Positions 36,085 through 50,203 are shown, counted from the stretch's first letter. The stretch is DNA of 64,000 bases from JAPOXR01 sp963662395 (GCA_963662395.1 OY759511.1:2666001-2730000), one strand, 5' to 3'. Program-made: numbers and translations. The notes: a model not told the origin generated them from the sequence alone.

Positions 36085-36593
36085 TCAGTCGGCTGCTACT
36101 TGGCCACGACCCTCGGAATCCGCAGGGGCCGAACCCGGATGCAAGTCAGCTCGAGGCGTTTCATGCGCCACTGGCTAATTCCTCAATGCCGGTCCAGGAC
36201 GCCATCGAACTTGCCGATTTCCTGGTGGACATGACCAACAGGCATGTCGCGTTTCTTCCGCAAGCTGACACGGTGGTGGGCCAACAACATGCATGCGCCC
36301 GACCAGGTTGGTCCGGGAGTCAGCGGATTCCACGCCCGACCCGGTCGGCGAGGCCGATGTCATCAATCGCCTGCGGCGCCTTCAGCCCGAGGAGCGTGCC
36401 AATCCTGCCGGCTTGGCAGGCAGGAAGTGCAGACGGTTCGCGGTACGTACAGCTCGAGCATGGACATCAGGCCATCCCTGTTTCGTCACATGACGGGCGG
36501 TCAAATCCTGGCCGTCCGGCCTCCGCCACCCCTTTTTCGGTCCGGCCGATGTCCAGGGCGTGCCGGATCTTCCCGGTCTTGGCGACGGTCCGG
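36085..36593. other. Region of decayed sequence after the Rieske gene
   Basis: Short segments look protein-like but change frame: on the plus strand NPDASQLEAFHAPLANSSMP followed by IELADFLVDMTNRHVAFLPQ (frame beginning 36075), then SRFFRKLTRWWANNM near 36244. I cannot assign a family to them. The region is best read as fragments of one or more deleted genes. Confidence 0.4.
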
Positions 36594-36941
36594 TTACTGG
36601 CCGAGTTCGAAACCTGCCTGGAACTGGATCTCGACATCGTGCACCGGCACGACCCTGTCGCCATCATGGTCGAAACCCATCCTGGCTTCGCCGGACAGCC
36701 TGATCGGGCTTTTCCACGACGGCAATTCGACCTCCGACTCCTCGAACTGGCATCCGGGCGGCAATGTGTCGTGCTGGAAACACTCGTTGAGGGTTGGCGA
36801 AACTGCGCCGAACTCTCCAGGCTCGAGCGCCGGAGCATGCGGGGCTGCCAGCAGGGCAATGCCGAACAGCAGAATTGCCGCCTGCCTGGCCGTGAACGCC
36901 TCCCGGCCTGGAAGTCCCGAGCGAACATGCATCTTCGCCAT
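36594..36941 (-). CDS. Putative exported protein, possible porin fragment
   Basis: A 115-residue frame with a convincing signal peptide (AILLFGIALLAAPHAPALEP, about residues 23-42). The mature part has two Cys and ends ELPSWKSPIRLSGEARMGFD, then HDGDRVVPVHDVEIQFQAGF. The GEARMGF...DGD stretch resembles the first strands of alphaproteobacterial porins, which would make this the stub of a longer gene. A genuine small exported protein is the alternative. It lies between decayed sequence and uppP on the same strand as uppP. Confidence 0.4.
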   Translation of the reverse strand: MAKMHVRSGLPGREAFTARQAAILLFGIALLAAPHAPALEPGEFGAVSPTLNECFQHDTLPPGCQFEESEVELPSWKSPIRLSGEARMGFDHDGDRVVPVHDVEIQFQAGFELGQ

Positions 36942-37026
36942 CCGATCTGCCTGGTTCGTGCGATGCCGGGCGGGCCCACTCGAGGGGCCGGCATCATGGC
37001 CAGAATTCAGCATGCAGGCGTGCAAG

Positions 37027-37824
37027 TCAAGCAAGCAGCAGCAGCCCGCACCCGACGAGGACCCGGTAGATGACAAACGGCGTGAAGCGGAACCGGTCCA
37101 GCAGCCGTATCATGAAATGCAGGGCAACCAGTGCCGACAGAAAAGACAGGATCACCACCAGGGCCAGTTCGGGAAACATGGCGGCACCCTGGCCGGACCA
37201 TGCGGAGGCGCCGGACAGCACCGCCGCCCCGATGATGGTCGGTATTGCCATCAGCATGGCGATCCTGACGCTTTCGCGGCGACCGAACCCGCACATCCGG
37301 GCGCCGGTAATGGCCACGCCCGAGCGGGAGGCGCCCGGGACCAGCGAGGCAACCTGCCAGAGGCCGATGATCAACGCATGGCGCAACCGCCAGTCGGACA
37401 TGCCACGTTCGATCGGCCCGATTCGGTCTGCCCAGTAGAGAACAATGCCGAACAGGATGGTGGCCCAGCCGATGACCGCCGGGTCGCGCAATGTCTCGAC
37501 AAGGCCGAATGACAGCACCGCCGCGCCGCCGGAAAGGACAGGAACCGTGGCCACCGCCAGGCAGAGAACCAGCCGGGCCGAACCGGATTGCAGCTTGCCC
37601 GAGGCCAGGTCACGACAGCCGGTCAGCAACAGCAGGACGTCGCGCCGGAAATAGACCAGCACCGCCAACAGCGATCCCAGATGAGCGGCAACATCGACTG
37701 TCTGGCCCTGATCCTCGATGCCGGCCAGGTGCGGGATGAGGGCCAGGTGGCCGGACGAGGAGACCGGCAGGAATTCCGTGATTCCCTGGACGATGGCAAC
37801 GATCAGCAGGTGCAGGGTGGTCAT
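37027..37824 (-). CDS. uppP: Undecaprenyl-diphosphatase UppP (BacA)
   Basis: Membrane phosphatase that recycles undecaprenyl pyrophosphate, the lipid carrier for peptidoglycan and other glycans; it also gives intrinsic bacitracin resistance. It has 265 residues with about seven or eight membrane segments. The two catalytic blocks are intact: QGITEFLPVSSSGHLAL (about residues 13-29) and SLVPGASRSGVAITGARMCG (about 160-179). It is divergent from gltD. Confidence 0.95.
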   Translation of the reverse strand: MTTLHLLIVAIVQGITEFLPVSSSGHLALIPHLAGIEDQGQTVDVAAHLGSLLAVLVYFRRDVLLLLTGCRDLASGKLQSGSARLVLCLAVATVPVLSGGAAVLSFGLVETLRDPAVIGWATILFGIVLYWADRIGPIERGMSDWRLRHALIIGLWQVASLVPGASRSGVAITGARMCGFGRRESVRIAMLMAIPTIIGAAVLSGASAWSGQGAAMFPELALVVILSFLSALVALHFMIRLLDRFRFTPFVIYRVLVGCGLLLLA

Positions 37825-37883
37825 GCGCGCCCGGACCGCCAGGTGCCGCAGCCACGGTCGGATCGCGAAAAAGGTAATACACT

Positions 37884-37898
37884 ATGAATTAAATTCAT
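37884..37898. promoter_or_regulatory. Palindrome ATGAATT-A-AATTCAT in the uppP/gltD divergent region
   Basis: Perfect 7-base arms around one base, 60 bp upstream of the uppP start and about 130 bp before gltD, in an AT-rich stretch that contrasts with the surroundings. It is a candidate regulator-binding site. Confidence 0.45.
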
Positions 37899-37945
37899 GA
37901 ACAACCGGCCATCATTCCACAATTATCCATCAACAGCACCCAAAT

Positions 37946-37964
37946 AAGTCATAACGTATGACTT
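37946..37964. promoter_or_regulatory. Palindrome AAGTCATA-ACG-TATGACTT upstream of gltD
   Basis: Perfect 8-base arms with a 3-base spacer, 62 bp before the chosen gltD start. Its 19-bp size and symmetry suit a dimeric regulator controlling gltDB, for example in nitrogen response. It matches no consensus I can name with certainty. Confidence 0.5.
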
Positions 37965-38026
37965 TTATTCTCTGCTCAAACCCCGTATCACGGCTGTCCC
38001 CGATCATTTCAGGAGTGCGCAGGGCA

Positions 38027-39460
38027 ATGTCCGGTCAAAGGATGCTTTCTTTCGTCAGGATTGGCAAGGAGATGCCGTTCAAGCGGACGGTCGGAATCCG
38101 GGCCGAGGATTTCCAGGAAATCTACGACCAGTACGCGCCGGAAAAAGCCGCCGAACAGGCAAGCCGCTGCTCGCAATGCGGTGTTCCCTACTGCCAAACG
38201 CATTGTCCCCTGCACAACAACATTCCGGACTGGTTGCGGATGACCGCCGAGGGGCGTTTGCGGGAGGCTTACGAACTCAGCCAGGCCACCAACAGCTTTC
38301 CCGAGATTTGCGGGCGAATTTGCCCGCAGGATCGGCTGTGCGAGGGCAATTGCGTCATCGAGCAATCCGGCCATGGCACGGTGACCATTGGTTCGGTCGA
38401 GAAATACCTCACCGACCTGGCGTGGCAGGAAGGCTGGGTCCCGCCAATCCGGCCGGAAAGGGAATACCGATTCTCGACCGGCATCATCGGCGCCGGCCCG
38501 GCCGGGATGGCGGCGGCGGACCGGCTGCGCCGGGCCGGTATCCAGGTCACGCTCTACGACCGGCACGACCGGGCCGGCGGCTTGCTGACCTATGGCATTC
38601 CCGGCTTCAAGCTGGAGAAGCAGGTGGTCATGCAGCGGGTCCGGCAACTCCAGGAGGGTGGGGTCGAACTGGTCCTGAACTGTGACATCGGAACCGGGAT
38701 GAGCTTCGCCGATCTCAAGGCGAGGCATGACGCGGTGCTGATCGCGACCGGTGTCTACAAACCCCGTGAACTGGATGCTCCGGGCGTGGGAACGGATGGC
38801 ATTGTCCAGGCCCTCGACTATCTGATGGCCTCGAACCGCAAGAGCTTCGGCGATGAGGTCGCCGATTTCGACCGCGGCCTGCTGAATGCCGCCGGTCGGC
38901 GGGTGGTGGTTGTCGGCGGTGGCGATACGGCAATGGATTGTGTCAGGACCGCGGTCCGCCAGGGTGCGCGGTCGGTCCGATGCTTCTACCGGCGGGACCG
39001 GAACAACATGCCGGGATCCCGGCGCGAGGTGGAGAATGCCGAGGAGGAAGGCGTCGAATTCATCTGGCTGACCAGCCCGCGCGCCTTCATGGGTGATGAA
39101 TCGGTATCATCGGTCCGGGTTGCCCGAATGCGACTTGGCCTGCCGGATGCAACCGGACGTCGCTCGCCGGAAGAACGCAAGGGGATGGATTACCGGGAGG
39201 ATGCCGATCTTGTCATCAAGGCTCTCGGTTTCGAGCCGGAAGACTTGCCGCAACTCTGGAAGGACGGGGATCTCGAAGTGACCGGATGGGGCACGGTGAA
39301 GGCCGAATTCGGCTCCGGCCGTACCTCGTTGCCAGGCGTCTACGCGGCCGGCGATATCGTGCGGGGGGCCAGTCTGGTGGTATGGGCAATCCGGGACGGG
39401 TGCGAAGCGGCCGATTCCATACTGGAGCAGGCCAGGTCGACCATGAAGGCGGCGGCGTGA
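38027..39460 (+). CDS. gltD: Glutamate synthase (NADPH) small subunit
   Basis: Passes electrons from NADPH via FAD and [4Fe-4S] clusters to GltB. From the ATG after AGGAG it has 477 residues. Motifs: N-terminal Cys clusters (CSQCGVPYCQTHCPLHNNIP and CGRICPQDRLCEGNC), the FAD site GIIGAGPAGMAAADRLRRAG (about residues 148-167), the NADPH site VVVVGGGDTAMDCVRTAV, and a second FAD contact LPGVYAAGDIVRGASLVV. The frame extends upstream to 37958, but that part contains the palindrome and is not conserved. gltB follows 16 bp later. Confidence 0.95.
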   Translation: MSGQRMLSFVRIGKEMPFKRTVGIRAEDFQEIYDQYAPEKAAEQASRCSQCGVPYCQTHCPLHNNIPDWLRMTAEGRLREAYELSQATNSFPEICGRICPQDRLCEGNCVIEQSGHGTVTIGSVEKYLTDLAWQEGWVPPIRPEREYRFSTGIIGAGPAGMAAADRLRRAGIQVTLYDRHDRAGGLLTYGIPGFKLEKQVVMQRVRQLQEGGVELVLNCDIGTGMSFADLKARHDAVLIATGVYKPRELDAPGVGTDGIVQALDYLMASNRKSFGDEVADFDRGLLNAAGRRVVVVGGGDTAMDCVRTAVRQGARSVRCFYRRDRNNMPGSRREVENAEEEGVEFIWLTSPRAFMGDESVSSVRVARMRLGLPDATGRRSPEERKGMDYREDADLVIKALGFEPEDLPQLWKDGDLEVTGWGTVKAEFGSGRTSLPGVYAAGDIVRGASLVVWAIRDGCEAADSILEQARSTMKAAA

Positions 39461-39476
39461 GCCGGGAGGGATGCCG

Positions 39477-44000
<4,524 letters not shown>

Positions 44001-44005
44001 GCACT

Positions 44006-44029
44006 GCCTCCCTCGAACGAGACGGAGGC
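44006..44029 (+). terminator. Possible hairpin after gltB
   Basis: GCCTCC-CTCG-AA-CGAG-AC-GGAGGC forms a stem with a small internal bulge, 5 bp after the gltB stop. There is no T-run, so termination by this element alone is uncertain. Confidence 0.35.
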
Positions 44030-44442
44030 GCAGATGTGATGCCCGGTAAATGCCGCCTGCCCCGTGCGTGAAGAAATCACGAGTCGTCATTCCGAAAGGG
44101 GTTGGGCTGCTTGCGTCTCGTGCGTCGGATCAGCGGCAATCGGGCCGTTGATGTCGGAAGGAGACCCCCGAATTTCCTGGTCCGACTTCCAGCCATAGGA
44201 ATAATCGCCTGGATACGGCTTGCTAGGGAAGTCCTGCTGCCCTGCCCTAGGGCCACTCCGCAAGCGAGCGGGCAACCAATGCGCCGGCATCGCCAATGCC
44301 GGGTTCGACCTCGCCATGGAGGCATATCGGTGGGTCTGACAGAACGATCGATAAGTCGGCTTGCCATCGATCACCAAACTGCCAAGTTGTGATCTATAGA
44401 TCCAGCCCCCTATCGATCATGACGCAATTTTCCCCTTGACTA
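44030..44442. other. Spacer between gltB and the Fic remnant
   Basis: About 410 bp in which I find no recognisable gene. A minus-strand frame ending at 44087 has a polar, protein-like tail (SKPYPGDYSYGWKSDQEIRG) but no family resemblance. It is recorded here rather than called. Confidence 0.35.
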
Positions 44443-44513
44443 TGGCAACTTTCCGATTGGCCCCGTTTCACATGGGATAGAGATGCCCTGTTACCGCTGG
44501 AAGCGGGTTTTCT

Positions 44514-44521
44514 GCTTGGTA
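44514..44521. repeat. Left 8-bp target duplication (GCTTGGTA)
   Basis: GCTTGGTA lies inside the Fic reading frame and recurs at 47402-47409. The two copies bracket the IS21-type element and define its insertion point. Confidence 0.85.
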
Positions 44522-44887
44522 TAGGGCGTCAATCTGCATGAGAACTGCACGTCAATCAGGATAACAGTTCAGACGTCGCGGCAATGCGGATATTTTCCGG
44601 ATCTCCCACCGATTGCAAGCGCTTTTTCGACCGGTCCCGACTGCCGCCATGAAGAACTTTCAATGTCTCCGGCGACCGGGGCCCTCGCCACCTCCGAACC
44701 CCGGGCACTGCGCGACAGGTCTCTGCCTGTCCAGCGGGGCAGGCGGCCTCCGGGCCCTCGCCACCCGTATCTGGCTGGCGGCATCAAGTGGCTGCAAGGC
44801 AGGCGAGGCGGTGACATCCTCTCCTCTGGACGAAGACGGCCCGCGACACACCGGTGCCGCGGGCCGCATGTCCCGGGATATTCCGGT

Positions 44888-45698
44888 TCAGCCGGTTTGC
44901 GTGTTCTTCCGCGTGGCCCGGCTCGCCGGCCGGCCGGCCTTGCGCGGGCTGGCTTCCATTGCCTCCCGCCGCCGGTAGCTCTCGACATTCATCTCGAGAA
45001 TGACTGCCCGGTGAACCAGCCGATCGACTGCTGCCACCGCCATGGTCTGGTCCGGAAAGATCCGACCCCATTCCGAGAAGGGCTGGTTGGCGGTGATCAG
45101 GAGCGAGCGCCGCTCGTATCTGGCCGAGACAAGCTCGAAGAGGACGCTGGTCTCGGCCTGATCCTTGCTGACATAGGCAAAGTCGTCGAGTATCAACAGG
45201 TGATACCGGTCCAGCCGCGCCAGTGCCACCTCCAGTGCCAGCTCCTTCCGCGCCGTCTGCAGCCGCTGCACCAGATCGGTGGTCCGGCACATCAGCACCC
45301 TGTAGCCGGGGCGGGCCCGCCAGCCCGATCGCACTGGACAGATGGCTCTTGCCGGTGCCCGGCGGGCCGAAAATCAGGCATGAGGCACCCCGGGCCAGCC
45401 AGGCATCGCCGGCGGCCAGCGCCATCACCTGGGCCTTCGAGATCGTCGGCACCGCACCGAAGTCGAAGCCGGACAGGCTCTTGCCCGGCAGGAGCCTGGC
45501 CTCGGCCAGATGGCGCTGGGTCCGCCGCCGTCCCCGCTCGGCAATTTCGTGCTCGGCCAGGGCGGCCAGGAAGCGCGAGGCCGGCCAGCCCTCGGTATCG
45601 GACCTGGCGGCAAACTCCTTCCACAGCTCCCGCATGGTCGGCAGGCGAAGCTCGGCGAGCATCAGTTCCAGGCCGGCACCATCATTGAGGCGGGTCAT
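44888..45698 (-). pseudogene. istB: IstB-like helper ATPase, frameshifted
   Basis: IstB is the AAA+ ATPase that assists IS21 transposition. The N-terminal frame from 45698 gives MLAELRLPTMRELWKEFAAR and a Walker A GPPGTGKSHLSSAIG. A frameshift near 45330 follows, and the rest continues in another frame with VLMCRTTDLVQRLQTARKEL, Walker B-like LLILDDFAYV and ITANQPFSEWGRIFPDQTMA. The two parts together cover the whole protein. The start overlaps the istA stop by 4 bp. As it stands it is inactive unless the frameshift is bypassed. Confidence 0.85.
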
Positions 45699-47203
45699 GA
45701 CGCACCTGCCATGCCCGGGAGATCGCCATGGCCCGAGAGCGTCGCCCTGGTGACGCTGACGGCGGGCATGACACCGGCCGCCGGTGCAAACCGGGCCCGC
45801 AGGTGATCGATCTCCGGCAACCGGCCTTCCTGCAGGCAGGCGTCGATCTCCGCCGCCAGCAGCGCCTCGCAATTCTCCTCATGGGCCGGTGCCGGCAGCT
45901 TCACCGTCAACCTGCAGGCCGAGCGCTCGCCCTCTCTCTTCAGCGCCGTCTCGAAACAGCGCCGGTAGGCTTCACGCGGGAAGAGCTCGTCCCGGTAGAC
46001 CAGGTTCATGAGCGCCATCGGCCTGGTCTTCAGCGAGTGGATGACGTGGCGATGATCGACCACATGCACCGCCTTCGCCGACGAGCCCTTCCGCTTCCGG
46101 GGCAGGGCCGGCTGATGGACGGTGCCGGGACAGGGCTCCAGCCGATCATCATGGATGCGCACGCCGAGCCGGTGGCTGGTCAGCAGCAAAGGCACGGTGC
46201 AGAACACCTTCTTGAGGATGAAGCCGCTCGAGGAGGTGACACGCACGCTGGTCTCCTCGTAATCGGTGGTGCGCATGTTCGGCAGGCGGTTCAGCAGCTT
46301 CCGTTCGGTGCTGATCCCGGCGGCCCGGCGGGCATTGCAGCGCCCGACGATGCCGGCGATGAAAGTGCGGTATGCATCGAGATCGGCGAACTCCCTCGAT
46401 CCTCGCAGCGCCAGCGCATCATTGATCTCCCGCTTGAGATGTCCGTGCGGGCAGCAGATGGCGCCGTTCTCATGGGCCACGCCGCGATTGTTGCGGGACG
46501 GCTTCATCCGGTAATGCTTGCACAGGAGGCGACAGCGCTTGGTCATGTCCCCGGCATCCTCCTTGCGATGATTGCGGAAGCCTGCAGGCAGGTAGCCTGC
46601 CCGGTGCTCCTTCGGGGCCCCGCCCGGCTGCCGGAGCGCCGCCTGCAGGCTTTCGGCCAGCGCCGTGAAGCTCTCGCCGCCGAGGATCACCTCGGCATGC
46701 CTGAAGCCGGACCAGGGAAGCCGGAAGTGACAGGGCATGTGCCCGGGCTTCCTGCCGGCAGGGTGGCGCCGGACCCCTTCGGATGGGTGAAGGCAGGCAA
46801 GCCTCCGGCCCGGTTCGTGGTTCTGTCGGAACATGACCTCCTTCTCGGGGCCGTGCTGCGCCTTCCAGTCGCGGATCCGCCGCTCCAGGGTGCGCCTGAC
46901 ATTCGGATCGGGATCCGGATGGCGCCTCCTCGGTTCCTCGAGGATGCCGACCGGACGCAGACCCGGGCAATCCTCGAGCATCGGCACCACCTCCGAGTCC
47001 CAGACCCCGGCCAGCGGGTCCGGCCTTCGCCGGTCCCGCGGTGTCTTGTTCCGCGATGGAAACGTCGGGTCCCGCTTGATGCGGTAGCCCGTTGCGGTAC
47101 TGAAACCGGCCTTCGCCGACGCGGGCGGGCTGAATGTGATCTGCTGTAGTTCATGAAGAGCCTCGCTTGATGGTCGGTCACGTGGCGTCCGGGCACCCTG
47201 CAC
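45695..47203 (-). pseudogene. istA: IstA-like transposase, probably inactive
   Basis: A single open frame of 502 codons covers an IS21 transposase: PLAGVWDSEVVPMLEDCPGL, NVRRTLERRIRDWKAQHGPE, ILGGESFTALAESLQAAL, NNRGVAHENGAICCPHGHLK and the C-terminal HVVDHRHVIHSLKTRPMALM. The region that should hold the first catalytic Asp (normally SDFTDMGDLG) reads LACLHPSEGVRR, as if locally out of frame. The second Asp region EHRTDSL reads EHRAGYL. Loss of both Asp residues makes transposition by this copy unlikely even though the frame is open. Confidence 0.8.
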
Positions 47204-47289
47204 TCCTCATTGGTCCGGGATTTGCAGGACAATGCCCGAACGGCCGCGGACATCAAGTGGGGCTACCGCCAGGGGGAAAAATCCGCAGC

Positions 47290-47340
47290 GGCAGGGGGTA
47301 ACTCCGATCGGGCTGCGCCCTCACTCCGTTACCCCCTGCC
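47290..47340. repeat. Inverted repeat near the IS21 right end
   Basis: Perfect 13-base arms, GGCAGGGGGTAAC (47290-47302) and GTTACCCCCTGCC (47328-47340), enclose 25 bp, just outside the transposase start and inside the element. It could be a strong hairpin limiting read-in transcription or part of the transposase-binding end. Confidence 0.7.
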
Positions 47341-47356
47341 GCCCCAGTTACCCCTG

Positions 47357-47395
47357 TCACCTTGATTGACGCTGGATTCTCACCTTGATTGACGC
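47357..47395. repeat. Two 16-bp direct repeats at the IS21 right end
   Basis: TCACCTTGATTGACGC occurs at 47357-47372 and again at 47380-47395. Direct repeats at the termini are typical transposase-binding sites in IS21 elements; the left end carries weaker counterparts. Confidence 0.8.
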
Positions 47396-47401
47396 CCTGT
47401 A

Positions 47402-47409
47402 GCTTGGTA
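47402..47409. repeat. Right 8-bp target duplication (GCTTGGTA)
   Basis: Exact copy of 44514-44521. Joining the Fic sequence across one copy restores the coding order of the two halves. Confidence 0.85.
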
Positions 47410-48457
47410 CGGGTCGGCGCTGACGGGCACATGGCGATACATTGGTGACGAGGACCAGGCCCAATTCCTGGTCGACTGGCTCAGCGATGAAGCGATGGAG
47501 ACCTCGACAATCGAAGGCGAGTTCCTGGACCGCGACTCGGTGCAAGCGTCGGTTCGCCGCCATCTCGGCCTGGCAGCGGATACACACAATTTCTCGCCGG
47601 CCGAAGCGGGTGTGACGGAAATGATGGTCGCGCTCTATCGCGGTCATGACAGCCCGCTTGATGCTGAAACACTGCACGCTTGGCATCGCATGGTGATGAA
47701 CGGCCGGCGCAATATCGACATTATCGGCGATTGGCGCCAGCATTCTGAGCCCATGAAGGTGGTCTCGGGCACAAGCCATGCGCCCAAGGTCCACTTTGAG
47801 GCCGCCCCTGCCTCCACCGAGATGAGCCGCGAGATGGCCGCGTTTCTGGCATGGTTCGAAGGGTCCGGGGGTTGCCGCCGCTGACCCGGGCTGGCATCGC
47901 ACATCTGCACTTTTTTGCATTCACCCATATGAAGACGGCAACGGCCGGGTCGGACGCGCCGTGGCCGAAAAGGCGTTGGCGCAGACCCTCGGCCAGCCCA
48001 GCCTGATGGCGCTCAGCCAGGTGATTTCCCGCAAGCGGCGCCAATATTGTGATCACCTGGAAGCCTCCAGCCGGTCCCTGGAAATCACGCCATGGCTGAC
48101 ATGGTTTGCCGAGGCGGCAATCGAGGCGCAGCTCATCGGCGAGCGGAAAATGATCTGCCTGGCCCACAAGGCCTGGTTGTTCGACCATCTTCGCGGGAAA
48201 CTCAATCACCGGCAGGAGAAGGTGTTGTTGCGCATGTTCCGGGAGGGGCTAGACGGCTTCAAGGGCGGGCTCAGCGCCGCCAACTATCAACGGATTACCG
48301 GCACACCGAGCGCAACTGCCGCCCGGGACCTGGCCGATCTCGTCGCCAAGGGCGCGTTGCACAAGACCGGAACACGGCGCTACACGCGCTACCATCTCGA
48401 CCCTCCGCCATTGGCCGGCGGGGCCGTGCCTCCCGAATTGAGGACAGCCTGTGGCTA

Positions 48458-49327
48458 GGGCCTGTTGACAATCATGTCGCCGCAATCACTCCCGCCACCA
48501 GATGAATCGCCGCCGCGAAGCTCTCGTCGGTCTTGTCGTAGCGGGTGGCGATGGCCCGGAGCTCCTTGATTCTTGCGAAGAAATTCTCGATCCGGTGCCG
48601 CCACCTGTACATCTCCCGGTCATGATGCCGGAGTATTGTCCGGTTCCGTCTCGGGGGAATCACCGCCATTGCCCCGCTATCCTCGATCTCCTCGATCAGC
48701 CAGCCGGCATCGAATGCCTTGTCGCCGATGAGGGCGCCGAAGGAAAGATCCCCGAGAAGCTCCGGCACGCCGGCAAGGTCATGCGCCTGTCCGGGAAGGA
48801 TGACGAAGCGCACGAGACAGCCAAGGGCGTCCACCACCGCCACGATCCTGCTGGTCAGGCCGCCTCTCGAGCGTCCGATACCCTGTTTGCAGGTCCCCCC
48901 CTTGCGCCGGCCGCCTTCTGGTGCGCCTGCACGATGGTGCCGTCGACGAAGATGTATTCGAGGTCGAACTCGTCGGACAACTCGTTGAAAACAGTCTCGA
49001 AAATTCCTGCAAGCGCCCATCTGCGGAAGCGCTTGAAGACGCTGTTCCAGTTGCCGAAACTCTCGGGAAGGTCGCGCCAGGGCGATCCGGTGCGGATCCG
49101 CCAGAGTACCGCCTCGAGAAACAACCGGTTGTCTGCCGCGGTGACACCGGGATCGGTTTCCTTTCCGGGCAGCATGGGCTCGATCCGCGCCCACATGGCG
49201 TCGGTGAGCACCGTCCTGTCTTCATTCATCCGTCATCTGCCTCTACTGCTCGTGCCGCCGTTTCGGCGTGCTTTGCGGCAAAATGGCATCAGTTGCCCTG
49301 ATTCGCAACCCGATTGTCAACAGGCCC
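48458..49327 (-). mobile_element. IS5-family (IS427-like) insertion sequence, copy 1
   Basis: 870 bp with perfect 16-bp inverted ends (GGGCCTGTTGACAATC) and TA on both sides. It is fused end-to-end with copy 2: the junction reads AGGCCC-TA-GGGCCT. It lies at the stop codon of the Fic remnant, which it does not alter. Confidence 0.92.
48472..49229 (-). CDS. IS5-family transposase, two overlapping frames (copy 1)
   Basis: DDE transposase made from orfA (48855-49229, MNEDRTVLTDAMWARIEPML and FVDGTIVQAHQKA with the first Asp) and orfB (from about 48900 to 48472, GALIGDKAFDAGWLIEE with the second Asp, YRWRHRIENFFARIKE with the Glu). The frames join at a purine run (AAGGGGGGA on the coding strand), as in IS427 elements that use programmed frameshifting. 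Both parts are intact, so an active fusion is plausible. Confidence 0.88.
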
Positions 49328-49329
49328 TA

Positions 49330-50203
49330 GGGCCTGTTGACAATCATGTTGCCGCAATCACTCCCGCCACCAGATGAATCGCCGCCGCGAAGCTCTCGTC
49401 GGTCTTGTCGTAGCGGGTGGCGATCGACCGGAACTCCCTGATCCTTGCGAAGAAGTTCTCGATCTGGTGCCGCCACCTGTACATCTCCCGGTCATGATGC
49501 CGGAGTATTGTCCGGTTCCGTCTCGGGGGAATCACCGCCATTGCCCCGCTATCCTCGATCTCCTCGATCAGCCATTTGGCATCGAATGCCTTGTCGCCGA
49601 TCAGGGCACCGAAGGAGAGATCCCCGAGAAGTTCCGGCACGCCCGCAAGATCATGGGCCTGTCCGGGAAGGATCACGAAGCGCACGAGACAGCCAAGGGC
49701 GTCCACCACCGCCACGATCTTGCTGGTCAGGCCGCCCCGGGAGCGTCCGATACCCTGCCCGGAGGTCCCCCTTTTGCGCCGGCCGCCTTCTGGTGGGCCT
49801 GCACGATGGTGCCGTCGACGAACACGTATTCGAGGTCGAACTCATCCGACAACTCGTTGAATACCTGTTCGAAAATGCCCGAAAGTGCCCAGCGGCGGAA
49901 CCGCTTGAAGATGCTGTTCCAGTTGCCGAAATGCTCCGGAAGGTCACGCCATGGCGATCCGGTGCGGATGCGCCAGAGTACCGCCTCGAGAAACTGCCGG
50001 TTGTCTGCCGCGGTGACACCGGGATCGGTTTCCTTTCCGGGCAATATGTGCTCGATCCGCGCCCACATGGCGTCGGTCAGCACCGTCCTGTCTTCATTCA
50101 TGCTGATACCTGTCCTGACTGCTCGTGCCGCCGTTTCTTGGCGTGCGTTGCGAGGAAAATGGCATCAAGACGGCTGATTCGCAAGTCGATTGTCAACAGG
50201 CCC
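49330..50203 (-). mobile_element. IS5-family (IS427-like) insertion sequence, copy 2
   Basis: 874 bp, same orientation and same 16-bp ends as copy 1, with TA shared at the junction and TA again at 50204-50205. The two copies differ at scattered positions (for example FETVFNELS in copy 1 and FEQVFNELS here), so they are related elements and not a fresh duplication. Confidence 0.92.
49344..50101 (-). CDS. IS5-family transposase, two overlapping frames (copy 2)
   Basis: orfA 49727-50101 (MNEDRTVLTDAMWARIEHIL, FVDGTIVQAHQKAAG) and orfB from about 49780 to 49344 (GALIGDKAFDAKWLIEE, RWRHQIENFFARIREF). The DDE residues are all present. The frame change occurs at AAAAGGGGGA on the coding strand, a better slippery site than in copy 1. 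It is probably expressed as a fusion. Confidence 0.88.

Larger units (their letters stand above)
44522..47401 (-). mobile_element. IS21-family insertion sequence, degenerate
   Basis: About 2.88 kb bounded by related ends: AGGGCGTCAATC at the left, and its complement at the right before the 8-bp duplication. A second, inner CGTCAATCA repeat lies 28 bp inside the left end, matching the pair of repeats at the right end, as expected for the multiple terminal repeats of IS21. It encodes istA and istB homologues on the minus strand, both damaged. The outer ends are short and imperfect, so the exact border could differ by one or two bases. Confidence 0.82.
44443..48458 (+). pseudogene. Fic-family AMPylation protein, split by an IS21 element and frameshifted
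   Basis: The piece left of the insertion reads WQLSDWPRFTWDRDALLPLE and AGFLLG (44443-44521). The right piece resumes as LTGTWRYIGDEDQAQFLVDW and STIEGEFLDRDSVQASVRRH, the DUF4172-Fic N-terminal domain. The Fic motif HPYEDGNGR lies near 47920-47950, followed by ISRKRRQYCDHLEASSRSLE and a C-terminal helical part to 48458. Besides the insertion there are frame changes near 47417, near 47867 and just before the Fic motif, so no functional enzyme remains. Intact Fic proteins of this type modify target proteins with AMP and often act as toxins. Confidence 0.85.

Noticed and set aside
44087..44377. Minus-strand 96-codon frame with a protein-like tail
   Set aside because: No ribosome site, no homologue recognised, and it lies in a spacer next to decayed sequence.
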